This document shows positions 11,520 through 24,852 of a stretch of 64,000 nucleotides of DNA, piece after piece. Position numbers and translations under genes: made by a program. The notes beneath the pieces were generated by a model. That model was given only the letters and a program-made list of their open reading frames with translations, made no database searches and was not told where the DNA came from. Origin of the DNA: Byssochlamys sp. IMV 00236 (lineage: Eukaryota; Ascomycota; Eurotiomycetes; Eurotiales; Thermoascaceae); NCBI GenBank assembly GCA_001931875.2, contig MSJH02000544.1, forward strand, positions 496,001 through 560,000, given 5' to 3'. Every line of letters begins with the position of its first letter. Within the stretch, counting starts at the first letter, position 1.

Positions 11520-12259
11520 AGTAGCGGCGGCTCTAAAAAGACTAAACCTAGCACTTTAAAGATCTCTAGTATATTTATAATTATTTATAATAATAATAAG
11601 ATATATTTAAATCTAAATACGCTAATATTTACTAATTTAATTAATATTTTAAATTATAGGTATATTACTGCTATTACAGTAAAGAAATAGTAAAAAATAT
11701 TACTTATTAGGGCTAATACCTTTAGAACTATAAAGCCTAGATTAAAATTTATAATCTTAAACTAGGCTCTAAAAGGCCTATATAGACTTTATTAATTAAT
11801 TCTATAAATATTAGATCTCCGCTATTAAAATATTTAGTAGATTAAAAATATAAGATATCGATTTTTATAGAAGCTAGGCTCTTTACCCTTTATACTAAAC
11901 TTATATTCTTAGACTTTATTACTATTCTAGATCTATTTTATAAACTTCCTAATTATTATACTATCGCTAGCTTAATTTTAAATAAATATTATAACTAGCT
12001 TTCTAAAGAGATTAATACTATGCTAATATCTAATAGTTATTTAAATATTATTGCTAATAAGACTACTAATATCTATAATTAATAAATTATTAATCTATTA
12101 CTTATAAATAAGAAATACTTATTTTACTATTACAGCTATAATATTAGGTCTTAAATAATAAATATAAAGGCGGTTATAAATTAAGTATATAATAGGATTT
12201 AATTAATCCTAAGCAATAATTTTAATTAGAAAAGAATTAACTCCTTTACTAATAATACC
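11520..12259 (+). pseudogene. hAT transposase relic, N-terminal part
   Basis: Reading through stops on the plus strand gives a degraded hAT transposase. The recognisable part is the stretch from about 12050 to 12259, where a catalytic-core pattern resembling DESTDI, then a Phe/Tyr-rich strand, then a degenerate RINS.STDT motif can be seen (present copy reads RINSFTNNT). Many of the stop codons are TAG or TAA that could derive from CAG, CAA or TGG by RIP. It is interrupted by the outer LTR element right after the STDT-like motif and continues at 25716. Confidence 0.62.
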
Positions 12260-12264
12260 TATAA
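12260..12264. repeat. TSD of outer LTR element, left copy
   Basis: TATAA directly left of the low-coordinate LTR; the same five bases follow the other LTR at 25711-25715. In AT-rich sequence a five-base match is weak alone, but it also places both LTR ends at TA (from TG and CA by RIP). Confidence 0.6.
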
Positions 12265-12519
12265 TATTAAGGTGCGGGCTCAGGGAGCGGGTTAGAATAA
12301 ATAGAATAAGGTAGTTAATACTAGGACTAGCTACAGGATCTCTATTTAGCTAATTTAGACTAAAACAGGCTATTGCAGGTAGGCTCAGTAAATAAGATAT
12401 AGCTTAAAGAGCTTAAATTCAGATTAAGCTATATATTAAAGATATCTTTATAAGGTTATATAATATCTTATATAAATATTAGCTAATAGATCTCTATTTC
12501 TTATACTAATATTATAATA
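12265..12519 (-). repeat. 3' LTR of outer Ty3/gypsy element
   Basis: 255 bp, aligned base for base with 25456-25710. Differences seen between the two copies are nearly all transitions, as expected from RIP. Ends TA...TA in place of TG...CA. Confidence 0.85.
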
Positions 12520-12535
12520 ATACTCCCCTCTTTAA
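12520..12535 (-). other. polypurine tract of outer element
   Basis: Read on the minus strand this is AAAGAGGGGAGTAT, immediately 5' of the 3' LTR, where plus-strand DNA synthesis is primed. It fixes the element's orientation. Confidence 0.75.
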
Positions 12536-15500
12536 GGTTAAGCTCTATTAAGACTATCTTTTAGCTTTAGCTTATTTAAGTAGCGGTAATAGAAATTAGT
12601 AATAATCTCTTAAATATATTATAGGTAATATATAGGCTCTTTAATTAAATTATTATAACCTATCTATTTAATAATATATTATAGTTAGGGGCCTTTATAG
12701 CTATAATATTCTTATTAAAAATCTAAAATATCTTTAATAACTTATTCTTTAAGGCTATTAACTTTAATAGATAATAATAAAGATTATCTCTATTTAAATA
12801 TAGAGTTTTTAGCAATAGGATAAAATAGGCTAATATTAAATATAAGATAGATATATATTAAGGCAGGTAGATTAAATTAGTAAGTATATAAGCTAATAAC
12901 TTTAATAATATAGAATAAGCTAAAATTCTTTTAATTAAACTTTTTTTAGAGGCGCTAAGTATAGATATTCTAAATATTTAATTAAATAAACTATTCTATA
13001 TAATAATAGCGGGCTAAGATTTAATAATAATTAGTTTACTCTTTATAATAGGCTTAGATAATATAAATCTAGGTATAGATATAATTTATAATATCTTATA
13101 TCTTCTTAATAAAGGCTTTAGTATCTTTAATAATAGGCTAATTTATAGGCTAAATAGGCTTAAATCTTATATATAGATAGAACCTATAATTAGTAAAGAA
13201 GAGTAATACTTTAATAATCTTAGAATAATAGGAGTTTAATATAAACTTAGCTAGAGATAGTTAGTTAATTTAATTATCTTATAAATAGCTAATATAGGTA
13301 TATAGGTATTATTTTAAGATAATATTTATCCTCTTAATCTAATTATTAGTCTTAAGATAATAAGTAATAAATAGTAAGTTTATAATATCTAAGTATTAAA
13401 TTAAGTATTTCTAGAAAATAGTAATAAATTAAAAGCCTTAGTTAGATATTATAGTCTTTAATAGCCTATAAAGCTTTTATATATAGTAAATATATAATTG
13501 CGCTATTCCTTTAATATTACAGATAGCTTAATAGAGAATAAAATACTTTATCTTTATAAGTTAGTCTATAGTAATTAATATAGTATTATAATCTTAATAA
13601 GGTATAAATTTAATAATAAAATCTATTAAGATATTTTACTAAAAGTATTTAAAAATAGAGAGCTAGTATAAAACTCTTTAATAGTCTTTATTTAAGGGTA
13701 TAATATAATAGTAGATATAGTAATTCTGAGTTTAATAATCTATATATTAATATATATTTAGCTAATAGTACTTCTATAAGATTAGGTTATAAAGCTTATA
13801 TTTTTTAGAGTATTTAAGTATATATTTATTATAGTATTCTTATAATAGGCGGGCTCTTAGCTTATTATAGTTAGGAATATATAAGCAGTTTCTATAGTAT
13901 AAGTATTTTCCTCTTTATTAGCAGTTAGCTAGCGTAATTTTAGGGTAATAATTAGCTTTATAATCTAAGGCTTATAGAATAGACTATATTAAATTATTAA
14001 ATAAATAAACTATATCTAGCAGATCTTTAATACTAGGTAAATACTTTAATTTATTAAGTATAGCGGGAGAACTTAACTAGTTTTATTTAATAAGCTAGGC
14101 TATTTCTTTAATAGGCTAAATAATCTCTTTAGTAGACTAATTAGGCAGTAAAATAGACTAAATAGATTCTTTAAGCTAAATAGATTAATTTCTTAAAGCA
14201 GGTTAAGTAAGTATTCCTATAGATTTAGTAAGATTTCTAACCTTTTAAGCTATTAGATTAGTAAAGTAAATATACCTTACTATTTAACTCCTAATAATAG
14301 CTTCTAGTTTTAGGGATCTCTAAATCTATAAGTTAAGATTCTCCTTTTTTAAGACTATCTAGCTCTAATATTATAGCTATTTATCCCCTTTTTTAGGGAG
14401 ATTCTCTAACCTCCTAATTAAGGTATTAGGCTTTATTCCTTACTTTCTAGATTAATATATAATTTAGAAGTTAAACTAAGATAAGAACTTAGACTAATAG
14501 GCCTATTATTAGTTTAGCAATTTAATTAATATAAAATATTCTAGATTATAATAGTCTGTAATAACTTTAATTAGTAATAGTATATCTTTAAGCTTAAGAT
14601 ATTACTCCTTAAAACAGTAAATAATTGCTAATAATTCTTTATTATAAATCTTATAATTATATTCTATAATAAAGAGCTTTTTTAAGAAAAATGCAATAAA
14701 ATATAGAATTCCTTTATTATTATACTAAGATATAACTCTAGTTAATATATAGTTAGATAAGTTAGTTTTAACTATAACCTTATAAGTCTAGTTAAATAGC
14801 TTTAGAATTAGAGCTTAAATAAATACTTCTTTTAGGGCTTTAAAACTAGACTAATAGATAAATATTTAATTAAAGAAAACTCTCTTCTAAGTTAAGTTTA
14901 TAAGCAGTATAATTATTTTAGAAAAATTATAAATAAACTAATAGTAAAAGTTACTAAACCTAATAAAGGCTTATATATTAATTATATAAATTAGGGTCCT
15001 TTATTTAATAATTATTTTTATCTTATCTAAGTCTATTTTAATATAGTCTTAGCTAATAATAATATCTAAGAACTTAGTCTTAGAGATAATAAACTTATAT
15101 TTCTAAATCTTTATATATAGGCCTACTTTATATAGCTTTTATAAGATAGTGCAGATATATTAAATATATTTAGAATAAGTTATACTATATACTAGAATAT
15201 TATTAAGATATATAATATAAAAGATATTAAGATAATTTTATAGGGTATTATTAATAAACTATTAGAATATTACTAGTACTTCTATTAAGCTAAACAGTAT
15301 TATTAGTAATTTAAATAGGCTAAGTTAGGTGCAGAAAGTAGTTAAGTATTCTTATTTTTTCTTAATATAAAGATTATTAAATATAAAAATAATATTAATC
15401 TTTATAAAATACTTTATTCCTTTTAAATTATTTAGGGTCTCCTTAATTAAAGATAGAGAATATTAATCTTTAACAGTTATTATATTTAGGACTTAGTAAT

Positions 15501-17317
15501 CTATATAGATCTATATCTCTCTACTAGGCTTTTTAATAAATAGAATTAAAGATATAGCGGGTAATAAGCTTAGGCAGATAAATCCCTTTTTTAAGTTTTT
15601 TTTAATCTATTCCTTTAGGACCTTTAATTTATCTTAAGATATAGTATATAGAGGTTTAAAGAGAAATAACTTCTCCTCTAATAATTTAATATTATAATTA
15701 TAAGAATAATATAATAGCAGGCGCTTAATCTCCTTAGAAGAAAAGATATTAGTATAATTTTTAAACTCTTTAAGTAGTAAGTAGATAGGGTCTTCTTCTT
15801 AAACTTATTTAATTCTTAGAGCAGTATCTAAGTCCTCTAGAATAATTATAAATATTTAAATATTTCTTTAAATATAGGCAGAATAGGCGGCTAAAAAAAT
15901 AAAGACTATATTTCTCTCTTTTAGTTTTCTAAATCTTAGAGATAAATATTAAGATAAAGCCTTTAGGGGAATATTATATAAGGCAGATATTTTAGTTAGT
16001 TTTAAAGGCATATTATAATTCTTTTAATAATAATTACTATTAAAAATAATATTATAGATAATAAATTATAAATGCAGGTTATAGTATTTTAATTAGGGGA
16101 GTTCTAAAATAATAGAATAATATATTAGTTAAATAATATAAAACTTAGTATCTTTCTTAAAATAATCCTTAATTCTTATATTTATCTAAATATAATATAT
16201 AATCTTCTTATCCTCTAGTTCTTTTCTATTAAATATATATAGGGTAATTAGGCTTTTTAAGGGAATAAGTTCTAATTTCTAATCCTTAGCCTATTCTTAA
16301 TTTATAAATCTTTATCTTTTAGCTTTAATATTAAGCAGGGTATAAATTAATAAGTAAATCTTTTTCTTCTTCTTCTTTAATATTATAGGCAGTATTATTA
16401 ATTTTAATTATTATAAATATTTCTTAAGATTAATTCTATAAATAATAGTAGTAAAAATTTAAATAATATATAGTTCTTAAGCCTAGCTGCGACTTATTTT
16501 AAGCTTACTCCTTTTATTAAAAACTGGCTAAAGGATAAATTATATAAGTTTAAGAACTAAATTACCTAGAGAGTTTAGAGGCAAGGCTTATATATAGCTA
16601 TAGTCTAGATCTTCTAATAATTATCTAAATACAGGTAATCTTTAATATAATATTCTAGGGAGCTATATTAAAAGCAGACGCTAATTTTATAGTATAATAG
16701 ATTATATTCTCTTCTGCTTAAGCATTTAAAAATACTTAAATCTATTAGATTATATAACTATACTAAGGCTAGTTTACTTTTTTATATAGGGCTTTTTTAG
16801 GGCTAGCTATTATATCTTATAGCTAGGGTAAGACTTAAAGTAAATAAAGGAGACTAAATATACTAAGCGAGTCTTAAAATAATAGTATAAGTCTTTATAA
16901 TAAAGGGTTAATTTATAATATATTAATAGCAGTAGTTCTTAAAGTCTTATAAAAATTTAATAAATTAATAATATTTATAACTTAAGGGCTAGCTATATAA
17001 TAATATTTCTTAGAGTTTTTAATTAATAGCTTACTCTAGTAAAGTAAATAATATTCTCTTAAATATTTCTCCTTCTAATATTAGATACTAGAACTTAATA
17101 AAAAAGATTTTAAATTCCTTATTAGTCTAATAAAGATTAAATAGTTTATTATATATATTGTTTATACAATTAAAGTTATTAAATATATACTTTAAAATAT
17201 TTAAAATCTTTTAATAATCGCTAAGAATATAGGTCTTATCTCTAATATATAGCAATACTTAGGTATAAAGCGCATCTTTTAAGCAATTAGTTATATAGGC
17301 TATATAGCTCTAAGGGG
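12536..17317 (-). pseudogene. outer gypsy pol relic (RT, RNase H, integrase region)
   Basis: Minus-strand relic broken by dozens of stops. Near 15500-15000 the reverse transcriptase is recognisable (DYRALNT- and KDRYPLP-like motifs, then a degraded FGL motif). The catalytic YLDD box near 15195-15212 now reads YLNN. The RT-RNase H junction with an AFIGFSNFYRRFI-like pattern is near 14950, and RNase H with FFSKKL and YDKELLAI patterns near 14800-14600. The remaining 12.5-14.5 kb is where integrase is expected and is too mutated for me to place motifs. Translating only by reading through stops; no restored sequence is implied. Confidence 0.78.
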
Positions 17318-17322
17318 TTAAG
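17318..17322. repeat. TSD of inner LTR element, left copy
   Basis: TTAAG directly left of the inner element; repeated at 24848-24852. Confidence 0.75.
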
Positions 17323-17755
17323 TATAAGGAATAGGGGTTCCTAGAGGTTACTGGCGAATTACTCTGCTAGCGATTATAGTAAAAGAGGTAGTTACTTTAT
17401 ATACCTAACTTAGAGAAAGGTCTACTAGTAAAATAAAAGGTTAACTATTATAATAAAGGGTCTAACTAATATAGAGAAAGGTTTATACTAAAAAAGTTTA
17501 ATAATAAAGAGTTTTATATAAGTAAGAAAATAATAGGATATATATTATATTAGAACAGATTACTAGCTTCTAATAAGATAGTAATTTAAAGCCTATTTAT
17601 ATTCTAAACCTTAAGTACTTCTTAGCTTTATCTTATATAAATCTTAAAAGCAGGAAGAGCGAGGTTTAATTAATTACCTTAATATTATATTTAGATTTAG
17701 GGCTTTATTATAGTCCTATAAGCTTATACCTTAGCAGAGAGCTAAGAGTATAATA
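17323..17755 (-). repeat. 3' LTR of inner element
   Basis: 433 bp, the same length as and collinear with 24415-24847. The outer end reads TATAAG where the other copy keeps TGTAAG, a direct view of a TG to TA change. Confidence 0.92.
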
Positions 17756-17776
17756 ATATCTTCTCCCTTTTTAAAG
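17756..17776 (-). other. polypurine tract of inner element
   Basis: On the minus strand AAAAAGGGAGAAGATAT abuts the 3' LTR, confirming the minus orientation. Confidence 0.7.
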
Positions 17777-18299
17777 GCTCGTCCTTAAGCTATTATAAAG
17801 TTATTATATTAAATATAAAATATAGCTTTATAAAGGTCTATAATATAATAAATAAAAGAGCTTCTTACTATTTTTATAGTAAAAAGTTAAGAAATTATAT
17901 AAGCTAAGAATATTATTTATATAATACTATAAGGTTAGAATTTTAACCTCTAGTAATTACTTTCTAACCTCTTATTATATATAGCTTTTAAACTTAAATA
18001 TATTTAAATAAAGATCTAGATATATTTTTAAGGTTATAATAATATTAATAATATAGTAGTTTATTAAACTTAAGAAATTAGTTATTTTTTTATTAGTTTT
18101 TAAAGCTTCCTACTTTAAGGGTAAGTTATCTTAATTAACTATATTAATATAAGCTAATTTAATTTAGATAATACTACCCTAAATTTATTTTATATTTAAG
18201 TAATATAAGAAAACTCCTTAAGTAAGTATTTTAGTATAAGATTTTATATATTATATACTAATTCCTATAGTATTAATAGCCTAAAGATATTATCTCCCT

Positions 18300-19610
18300 C
18301 TTTAAAAAGCTATCCCCTTTTTCTACCTTTAAGATAAAAGATATAGCTACTGCTATTATAATATAGCTAAATCTAATTACTACTATAATACTAGAAAATA
18401 ATCCCCTAACTATTACTAAAATATTAAGGACTCTAGCTACTATTATAATGCTAAAGAGAGTACTTCTTTAAATAAATATTATTTCTTTTATAGCTATTAA
18501 TAGGTTAATATCTTTATCTGCTAATAAAGATTCTCTTATAGAAAATCTATTAAATAAAATAAATATTGCGCTAGAATTAAAGTATATTTAGTTTATACCC
18601 CTATTAGATTAATCTCTTACTATAGTTCTAATAACTATATAAGTAAGTCTTTCTTTCTTAATAACAGCGCTAAAAAGCCTGCTTAAAAAGAAGAAGACTT
18701 ATTTTATTATTAGGCTAGCCGCTATAAATAAATTAAAGATAACTTTTATTTATACTATTAAGAGGCCTTAAAAATAAAGCACTAAATATAAGAAGATTAT
18801 TAGTATAGGGACCTAAACTAAACCGGCTACTATTAAGATATTAATTAAGACTACTACTACTACTATTATAAATATAATAATAAAGAATAGCTTTACTGCT
18901 TTTAGGCTAAATAAAGAGTTTCTTTTAATACTTTAAAAGATATATCTTTATTATTTAAAAAGGCTAATTAAGAATCTAATACTTTAGTATACTTATACTA
19001 ATACTAATATTAAGTATAACTATTATAGTTATAAATATAAGCCCTATATTTTAATCCTATTAGTTTATAAGGATAAGCTTATTTATCTATAAAGCCTTAG
19101 CTAAAAGGCCTACCTTTTAAATAACTATAAGTCTTTTAAAGAGGCCTATAATAAATATAAATTCTCTATAAAGATATACCTATATAAAGCGCCTATTAAA
19201 GTAGATATAGATAAGCTTATATTTACTATCTTATTAACTCTATCTTTATATAAATAATCTATAATATAGCTCTAGCAGAAATTACTTAAATTATTCTATT
19301 TAATAGTATTAAATCTATAGCGCGTATAAGAAATTATATATATTACTTATAATATTCCTTTTTTCTTTAATAAAGAGAAGGATAAATCTATATTAATAGA
19401 GTTCTATAATAGTAAAATAAATAAGTAGGAGAATTAATCTTAGGCCTATATTTTTAGTTTCTACTAGGGGTAGCCTAGTTAAAATAAATTTATTTCTAGA
19501 TAGACTAGCTTCTTATATTCTTATTAAAACTTCTAAACCTTTATAAATAAGTAAATAAAGAAAGAGTAATATAAATTTAATAATAAAATAATTAAATAAA
19601 ACTTAAAAAC
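18300..19610 (+). pseudogene. antisense Cys-rich ORF relic inside the inner gypsy element
   Basis: One plus-strand frame, opposite to pol, runs for about 430 codons between the 3' LTR and the integrase with only TAG and TAA stops, each explainable from CAG, CAA or TGG by RIP. Around 18990-19060 it has a pattern reading, after allowing C-to-Y RIP changes, as CxxC...N..CxYCxR.HKPCI, a spacing like small fungal zinc-binding motifs. The following part (19060-19600) is rich in Leu, Lys and Tyr with DIDKLIF and FNKEKDKS patterns. It is no standard retroelement domain known to me. Likely an extra gene carried by the element; function unknown. Confidence 0.55.
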
Positions 19611-19639
19611 CTAATAGGAAAAAAGGAAAATCTTACTAG

Positions 19640-22600
19640 TTTAATTAACTCCTTTTTCTAGAGCTTCTTAAAGCCCTTTTTAAAGAGGTCTTATTAATAG
19701 CTTATACTATCGCCTTAAATTCAGCTAGTATATCTTAAATATATTTAAGGTCCTCCTTAAGCTGCTATAAATTTTTATAATCTAAATAGCTCTTCTATTT
19801 AATTAAATATTACTTCTTCTCCTATATTATCTATTTATCTAGAATAGCTTTAATCTTCTATTTTAGTTTATTATCTACTAAGATTAGGTCTAGATACTTA
19901 AGTTTAGCTCTAGATCTCTAACAGTAAAGCTCTAATAAGGAGATATAGAAGACTAAATATATTTTACCTAGGCTCTTTAGAAGCTTAAGCTAATAGGCTT
20001 AAGTTTTAATTCTCTTTATAACTTTATAAGGTCTTAAATATTTTATATCTAATTTCTTAATTAGTTAATCTATCTTTAAGTTCTTTATTAAAAGGCAGAC
20101 TTAATCTCCTACTATATAAAATCTAGGCTTATACTTCTTATTATAATATTTCTATTGTATAATAATAATCTTTTAGAGAGATTCTTTTAATTAAGCGCAG
20201 ATCTTAGTAAGTTTCTTTAATTAATTATTAACTGCCGGTATATCTATTTACTTCCTAAAGTTATATTTATCTTAACTTCTAGGATTAAATCTATAGACAA
20301 TATAGAAGGGAATTATACCTATAAAGATATAGATTAAGTTATTATATATAAACTCTACTATAGTTAATAAGAATATCTAATTATCTTACTTATAATTTAA
20401 ATAAACCTAGAGATAATACTCTAGCGTTTAGTTCTGCCTTTTAGTCTGGCTATTAATCTAGGGGTAAAATATAGTGCTTAAAAGTCTAGTAATTTAAATA
20501 TAGTAGCAAAGTTCTATTTAATATTTACTAGTAAATAGTATACCTCTATTTAATATAATTAACTATAGAGGTTTAAAGTAGTTATAGATATAATCTATAA
20601 TAAGGTTAGCTATCTTATCTACCTTTAACATTTTATAAATAGAGATATAGAGCGCTATCTTTAAATAACAATCTATAATTACTAATATTAAATTATAGAT
20701 AACTCTCTATTTCTCCGATAATAATAGTCCTATTATAAAATCTATTAAGATACTCTACTATAGCTATACTAGGATTAGTAGAGACTTTAGCTTTCTATAT
20801 AGCCTATACTATAAAGTTTAGTTTCTCTAGCAGATATTATATATAAATATATATTCCTATATATTCTATACTATTTTAAGCTAATTAAATCTTCTTTAAA
20901 GCAGCTCTTTAATTTTTTTAATACCTTAATGCCCTATATAAAGGTTATTATAATATATTTAAAGAAGCTCTTACTTTATAGCAGATATATCTAGTATAAA
21001 TATAGTACTATTCTTCTATAATAGTCCTTTACTATCTATTCTTTATACTATTTCTAAGCTATTTTTAAAAATATATACTTTTAGTTCTCTAATTTTCTTT
21101 AAGATAAAAATATCCTTTACTTAAAGCTACTTTAATATAAAGAGCAGGCTAAAGATTATAGCATTCTAAATAGACTCTTCCCTAGTTACCTTAATAACTA
21201 GCATTCTTTATACTAGATATTCTAGACTACTTATACCGCCTGCTTTAACGGGTTTATGCTTTAAACTGCCTTCCTATATATGCTTATTATAAGCTTTATA
21301 CTAGAGCTTTTTCTAAAGAGTTAGAAGTAATTCTATCTAGGATTTAAATTTAAATAGTTTAAAATCTGCCTTTTAGAACAGGGCATCTATAGCATTAAGC
21401 TATCTTAGCTTATATTTAATTTAAAAGTTATATACTGCTAATAATTCTGCCTACTAAGCTTACTTATTATTTAATATTTTTACAATAAAGAAATAGTATA
21501 AGTTTATATAATTACTCTATACTTATATAGAGTACTTACTACCTTTTAGATAATAATGCTAATATTTAAAAATATTAACAATAGCTAGGAGTTCTTAGTT
21601 ATAGACCTTATAGTATACCTTTATTTTAATAAACTTCTAGATATAATATGCTATAAGATGCCAGTTTTTAAACATAGTTTATTAGTTTATCTAGGTTCTA
21701 ATTCTTAAATCTATCTTTAACCTAGCGCCTAGAGCTATTTTATTATTATCTCCCTGAAGAAGTATAGTAGTAAAGATAAATCCTAAGGCATTAATTACTA
21801 ATATTATTAGCTTCTCTAGATTAAAGTGCTTTAGCACTAGCAGAGTTATAAAAGCTAATTTTAGCTTATTAAATACCTTCGCAGCTTCTCTAATTTAAAT
21901 AAATATTTTAGTCTTCTTCCTCTAGATACTTTCTTTTAATAGACTAGTTAAAAAAGCTGTTTTTATAAAGTAGTTATAGATAAATCTTCTAAAAAATCTA
22001 GTAAATCTTAAGAAGACTTAAACTTTTTTAAAAGATTTAAGCTCTAGCTAATCTTTAATAGTTTCTATTCTACTAGGATTTATCTCTATTCTATCTTTCT
22101 CTATAAAAAAGCTAAGGAATTTAACCCTTTCTTTATAGAATTTATATTTAGATAATTTTATATATAATTTATACTCTTATAGTCTCTCTAAAATCTATAT
22201 TATATATCTCTTATACTTCTTAATAGAGTTAGAGAAAATTAAGATATTATCTAAATATATAATATAACAGATATCTAATAATCCCTATAATACCTAATTA
22301 ATATAGGCTTAAAAAGTAGTAGAAGTATTACATAGGCTAAATAATATAACTAAATATTTAAAATACCTATAATAGGTTTAAAAGGCTATCTTCTATTTAT
22401 TTCTATAGCAGATTTTAATCTAATAATAGATATTCTTAAGATTAAGCTTAGTAAAAATCTTAGAGCTAATTAATTAGTTAAACATTTTATTTACCTTAAA
22501 TAAAGGATATCTATTCTTTATAATAATACTGTTTAAGGCTTAGTAATTAATATAGAGCCTTAATATACTATCTACCTTAAAAATAAATAAAACAGATACT

Positions 22601-24414
22601 CTTATAGGACTTATTAACAGTTATATTTATTCTTTCTATTATATGTCTTTAAGATATTTATATAAAATATTAAGTTCTTTAATAAAGAGATTATAAAGTC
22701 TCCCCTATAAAGGCGCTATATTATCTAGGAGTTTAATCTTATATTTACCTATTTTAGCAGGTAATATATTTGCTCCCTTCTCTAAGAAAACCTTTATATA
22801 CTTCTTATATTCTAGAGGCAGATTCTTTAAAATAATAGGGTTAATTTAATCCCTATAAAATATATAAATTATCTTTTCTCTTACTATCTTAAAGAATTAT
22901 TAAATACTTTTAATTTTTACCTATAGCTGCTATAAAATATAATATCTCTAAGTTATTAACTTTTAATCTACTATAGGATTAATAGCTTATAATTATAATT
23001 TCTTAAGGATAATAGATAATCTAAGTATTAAAATAATATAAAAATATATGCTTACTTTTTCTATAGTTCTTTTAGAATTAATAATATAAATCTCTGTTTT
23101 AAAAAATCTATACTTCTAAATCTTATATCTATTAATAGATTTAAAGTTTATATACTACTAGAAGTCTAGGAGAATTTTATATTATATAGCTATATCTAAG
23201 CTAATATAGCACTAAGCTAAACTTAAATTAATAAAAGCCTTATCTTTAAATATACTATTAGGTAAGTAAAGTTATACTAGAGCATATAAAAACTCTTTAT
23301 TTATCTTAAACCCTTTATTATAAAAGGCTATAATAGTCTTAGACTTTTCTCTTTTAAGAGAATCTTTCTTTTTTAGGCATAATTTAGACCTCTATATATA
23401 ATCTCTTTTACTATAATTAAAGCAATAGCTTTTCTTTTTAAGTTAGTCTTATTCTACTAGTAATCTGAATTTCTTCTTTTAGGGTTTATTTATCCCCTTA
23501 TACTAGTTATTAATCTCCTTCCTCTTCTACCTTAAGATAAAGTCTTTTAACGCGCTCTATATTAATCTATTTATATTTAATATAGTAGAGAGGTTTAAAG
23601 ATTTATTCTTCTTTTAATTTATTTCTTAATTAATAACTAAAGATACTAATTAATTAAGGTTAATTAAGAGGTCTTAATAGTTTAGCAAGCCTGTTTAAAC
23701 TTTAAGTTATAATTTTATATAAAAAATATAAGACTAAATAATTCTATTATTATTAAATTCTTTATCTTAGTTTAGCTCTATATAAGCTTATTTAAAATAG
23801 TATAGAAAAGCTCTAGCAGTTTAATTTAAATATTAGATTAGAGTATAAAAGTAATTTATTATATTCTATTCTTAATAATACAGATTATTAAGTAAGTTTA
23901 ATAACTAACTCTTAAACTTATTCTAAGTTAGTATCTAGAAATTAGAATTCTCTTACTAATAAATTTAAGATTAGATTAATTCTTTATTTAATAAAGCTAT
24001 AATATAAGTAACTTTCTTATCTTCTATCTTAAATAATAAAGTATTATAGGCCAGATATTTATCTATATACTAGTACTACTAGTAATAGGCATTAAGTATA
24101 ATAGCTCTATACCTCTATAGTTTAAATAGCTTAAGCCTTAGTTACTTACTAATATAAGTAGCAGTAAGGAGCTATAAGAGGTCTCTCTTTATTAATAGAT
24201 TATCTTCTATTTAGGATTAATCTCTCTCTAGGCCTATTAGAATATCTTCTAAGGTTTACGAGCTAGCTTTAGTAATTAATTACTATATGCTAAGTTTAAT
24301 AATCTCTAAACCCTTTAGAGTATATACTATAGGCTAAGAGCTAAGACCCTTATCCTCTAAATTATAAGGTATATTAGTACAGCTACTTATATTATTAGGT
24401 TAAGTAATTTAAAC
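19640..24414 (-). pseudogene. inner gypsy gag-pol relic with chromodomain
   Basis: Minus-strand order is clear despite stops. A gag zinc-knuckle relic lies near 23420-23390. RT follows near 22550-22200 (ALNSI, NRYPL, KIFTKL; the YLDD box near 22242-22260 reads YLDN), and the junction to RNase H near 22030 (FNFYRRFI-like). The integrase core lies near 20850-20350 (MDFI.GLLLSEK and a degenerate FHPQTDGQTER reading FYPQINSQTK). A chromodomain is near 19870-19720 (YLIKWKSY-like), which marks a chromovirus. One Asp of the RT catalytic pair is now Asn, so it would be dead even without the stops. Confidence 0.85.
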
Positions 24415-24847
24415 TGTAAGAAATAGGGGTTCTTAGAAATTGCTAGTAAATTACTCCGCCAGTAATTATAATAAAAGAGGTAATTACTTTATATACTTAG
24501 CTTAGAGAAAGGTCTACTAATAAGATAAAGGGTTAACTATTATAATAAAGGGTCTAACTAGCGTAAAAAAGGGTTTATATTAAAGGGGTCTAGTAATAAA
24601 GAGTTCTATATAAATAAGAAAATAGTAGAGTATATATTATATTAGAATAAATCACTAGCTTTTAATAAGATAGTAATCTGAAGCCTATTTATATTTTAAA
24701 CCTTAAGCACTTTTTAGCTTTATCTTATATAAATCCTGAAAGCGGGGAGAGCGGGGTTTAACTAATTATCTCAGTATTATGTTTAAATTCAGGGCTTCGC
24801 TGCAGTCTTACGAGCTTATGCCCTAGCGAGGAGCTAGGGGCATAATA
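24415..24847 (-). repeat. 5' LTR of inner element
   Basis: 433 bp copy, less mutated than its partner: its last 100 bases keep several CA, TG and CG sites. Ends TGTAAG on the plus strand and CATAATA at the other side. Confidence 0.92.
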
Positions 24848-24852
24848 TTAAG
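24848..24852. repeat. TSD of inner LTR element, right copy
   Basis: TTAAG, matching 17318-17322. Confidence 0.75.

Larger units (their letters stand above)
17323..24847 (-). mobile_element. inner Ty3/gypsy chromovirus-type retrotransposon
   Basis: Complete-length 7525-bp LTR retrotransposon in minus orientation, inserted into the 5' (gag-side) part of the outer element. It has two 433-bp LTRs, a TTAAG duplication, a purine tract beside the 3' LTR, a Cys-rich gag knuckle relic, RT, integrase and a C-terminal chromodomain. About 1.9 kb between the integrase end and the 3' LTR carries a separate antisense ORF relic. Saturated with RIP and inactive. Confidence 0.9.
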
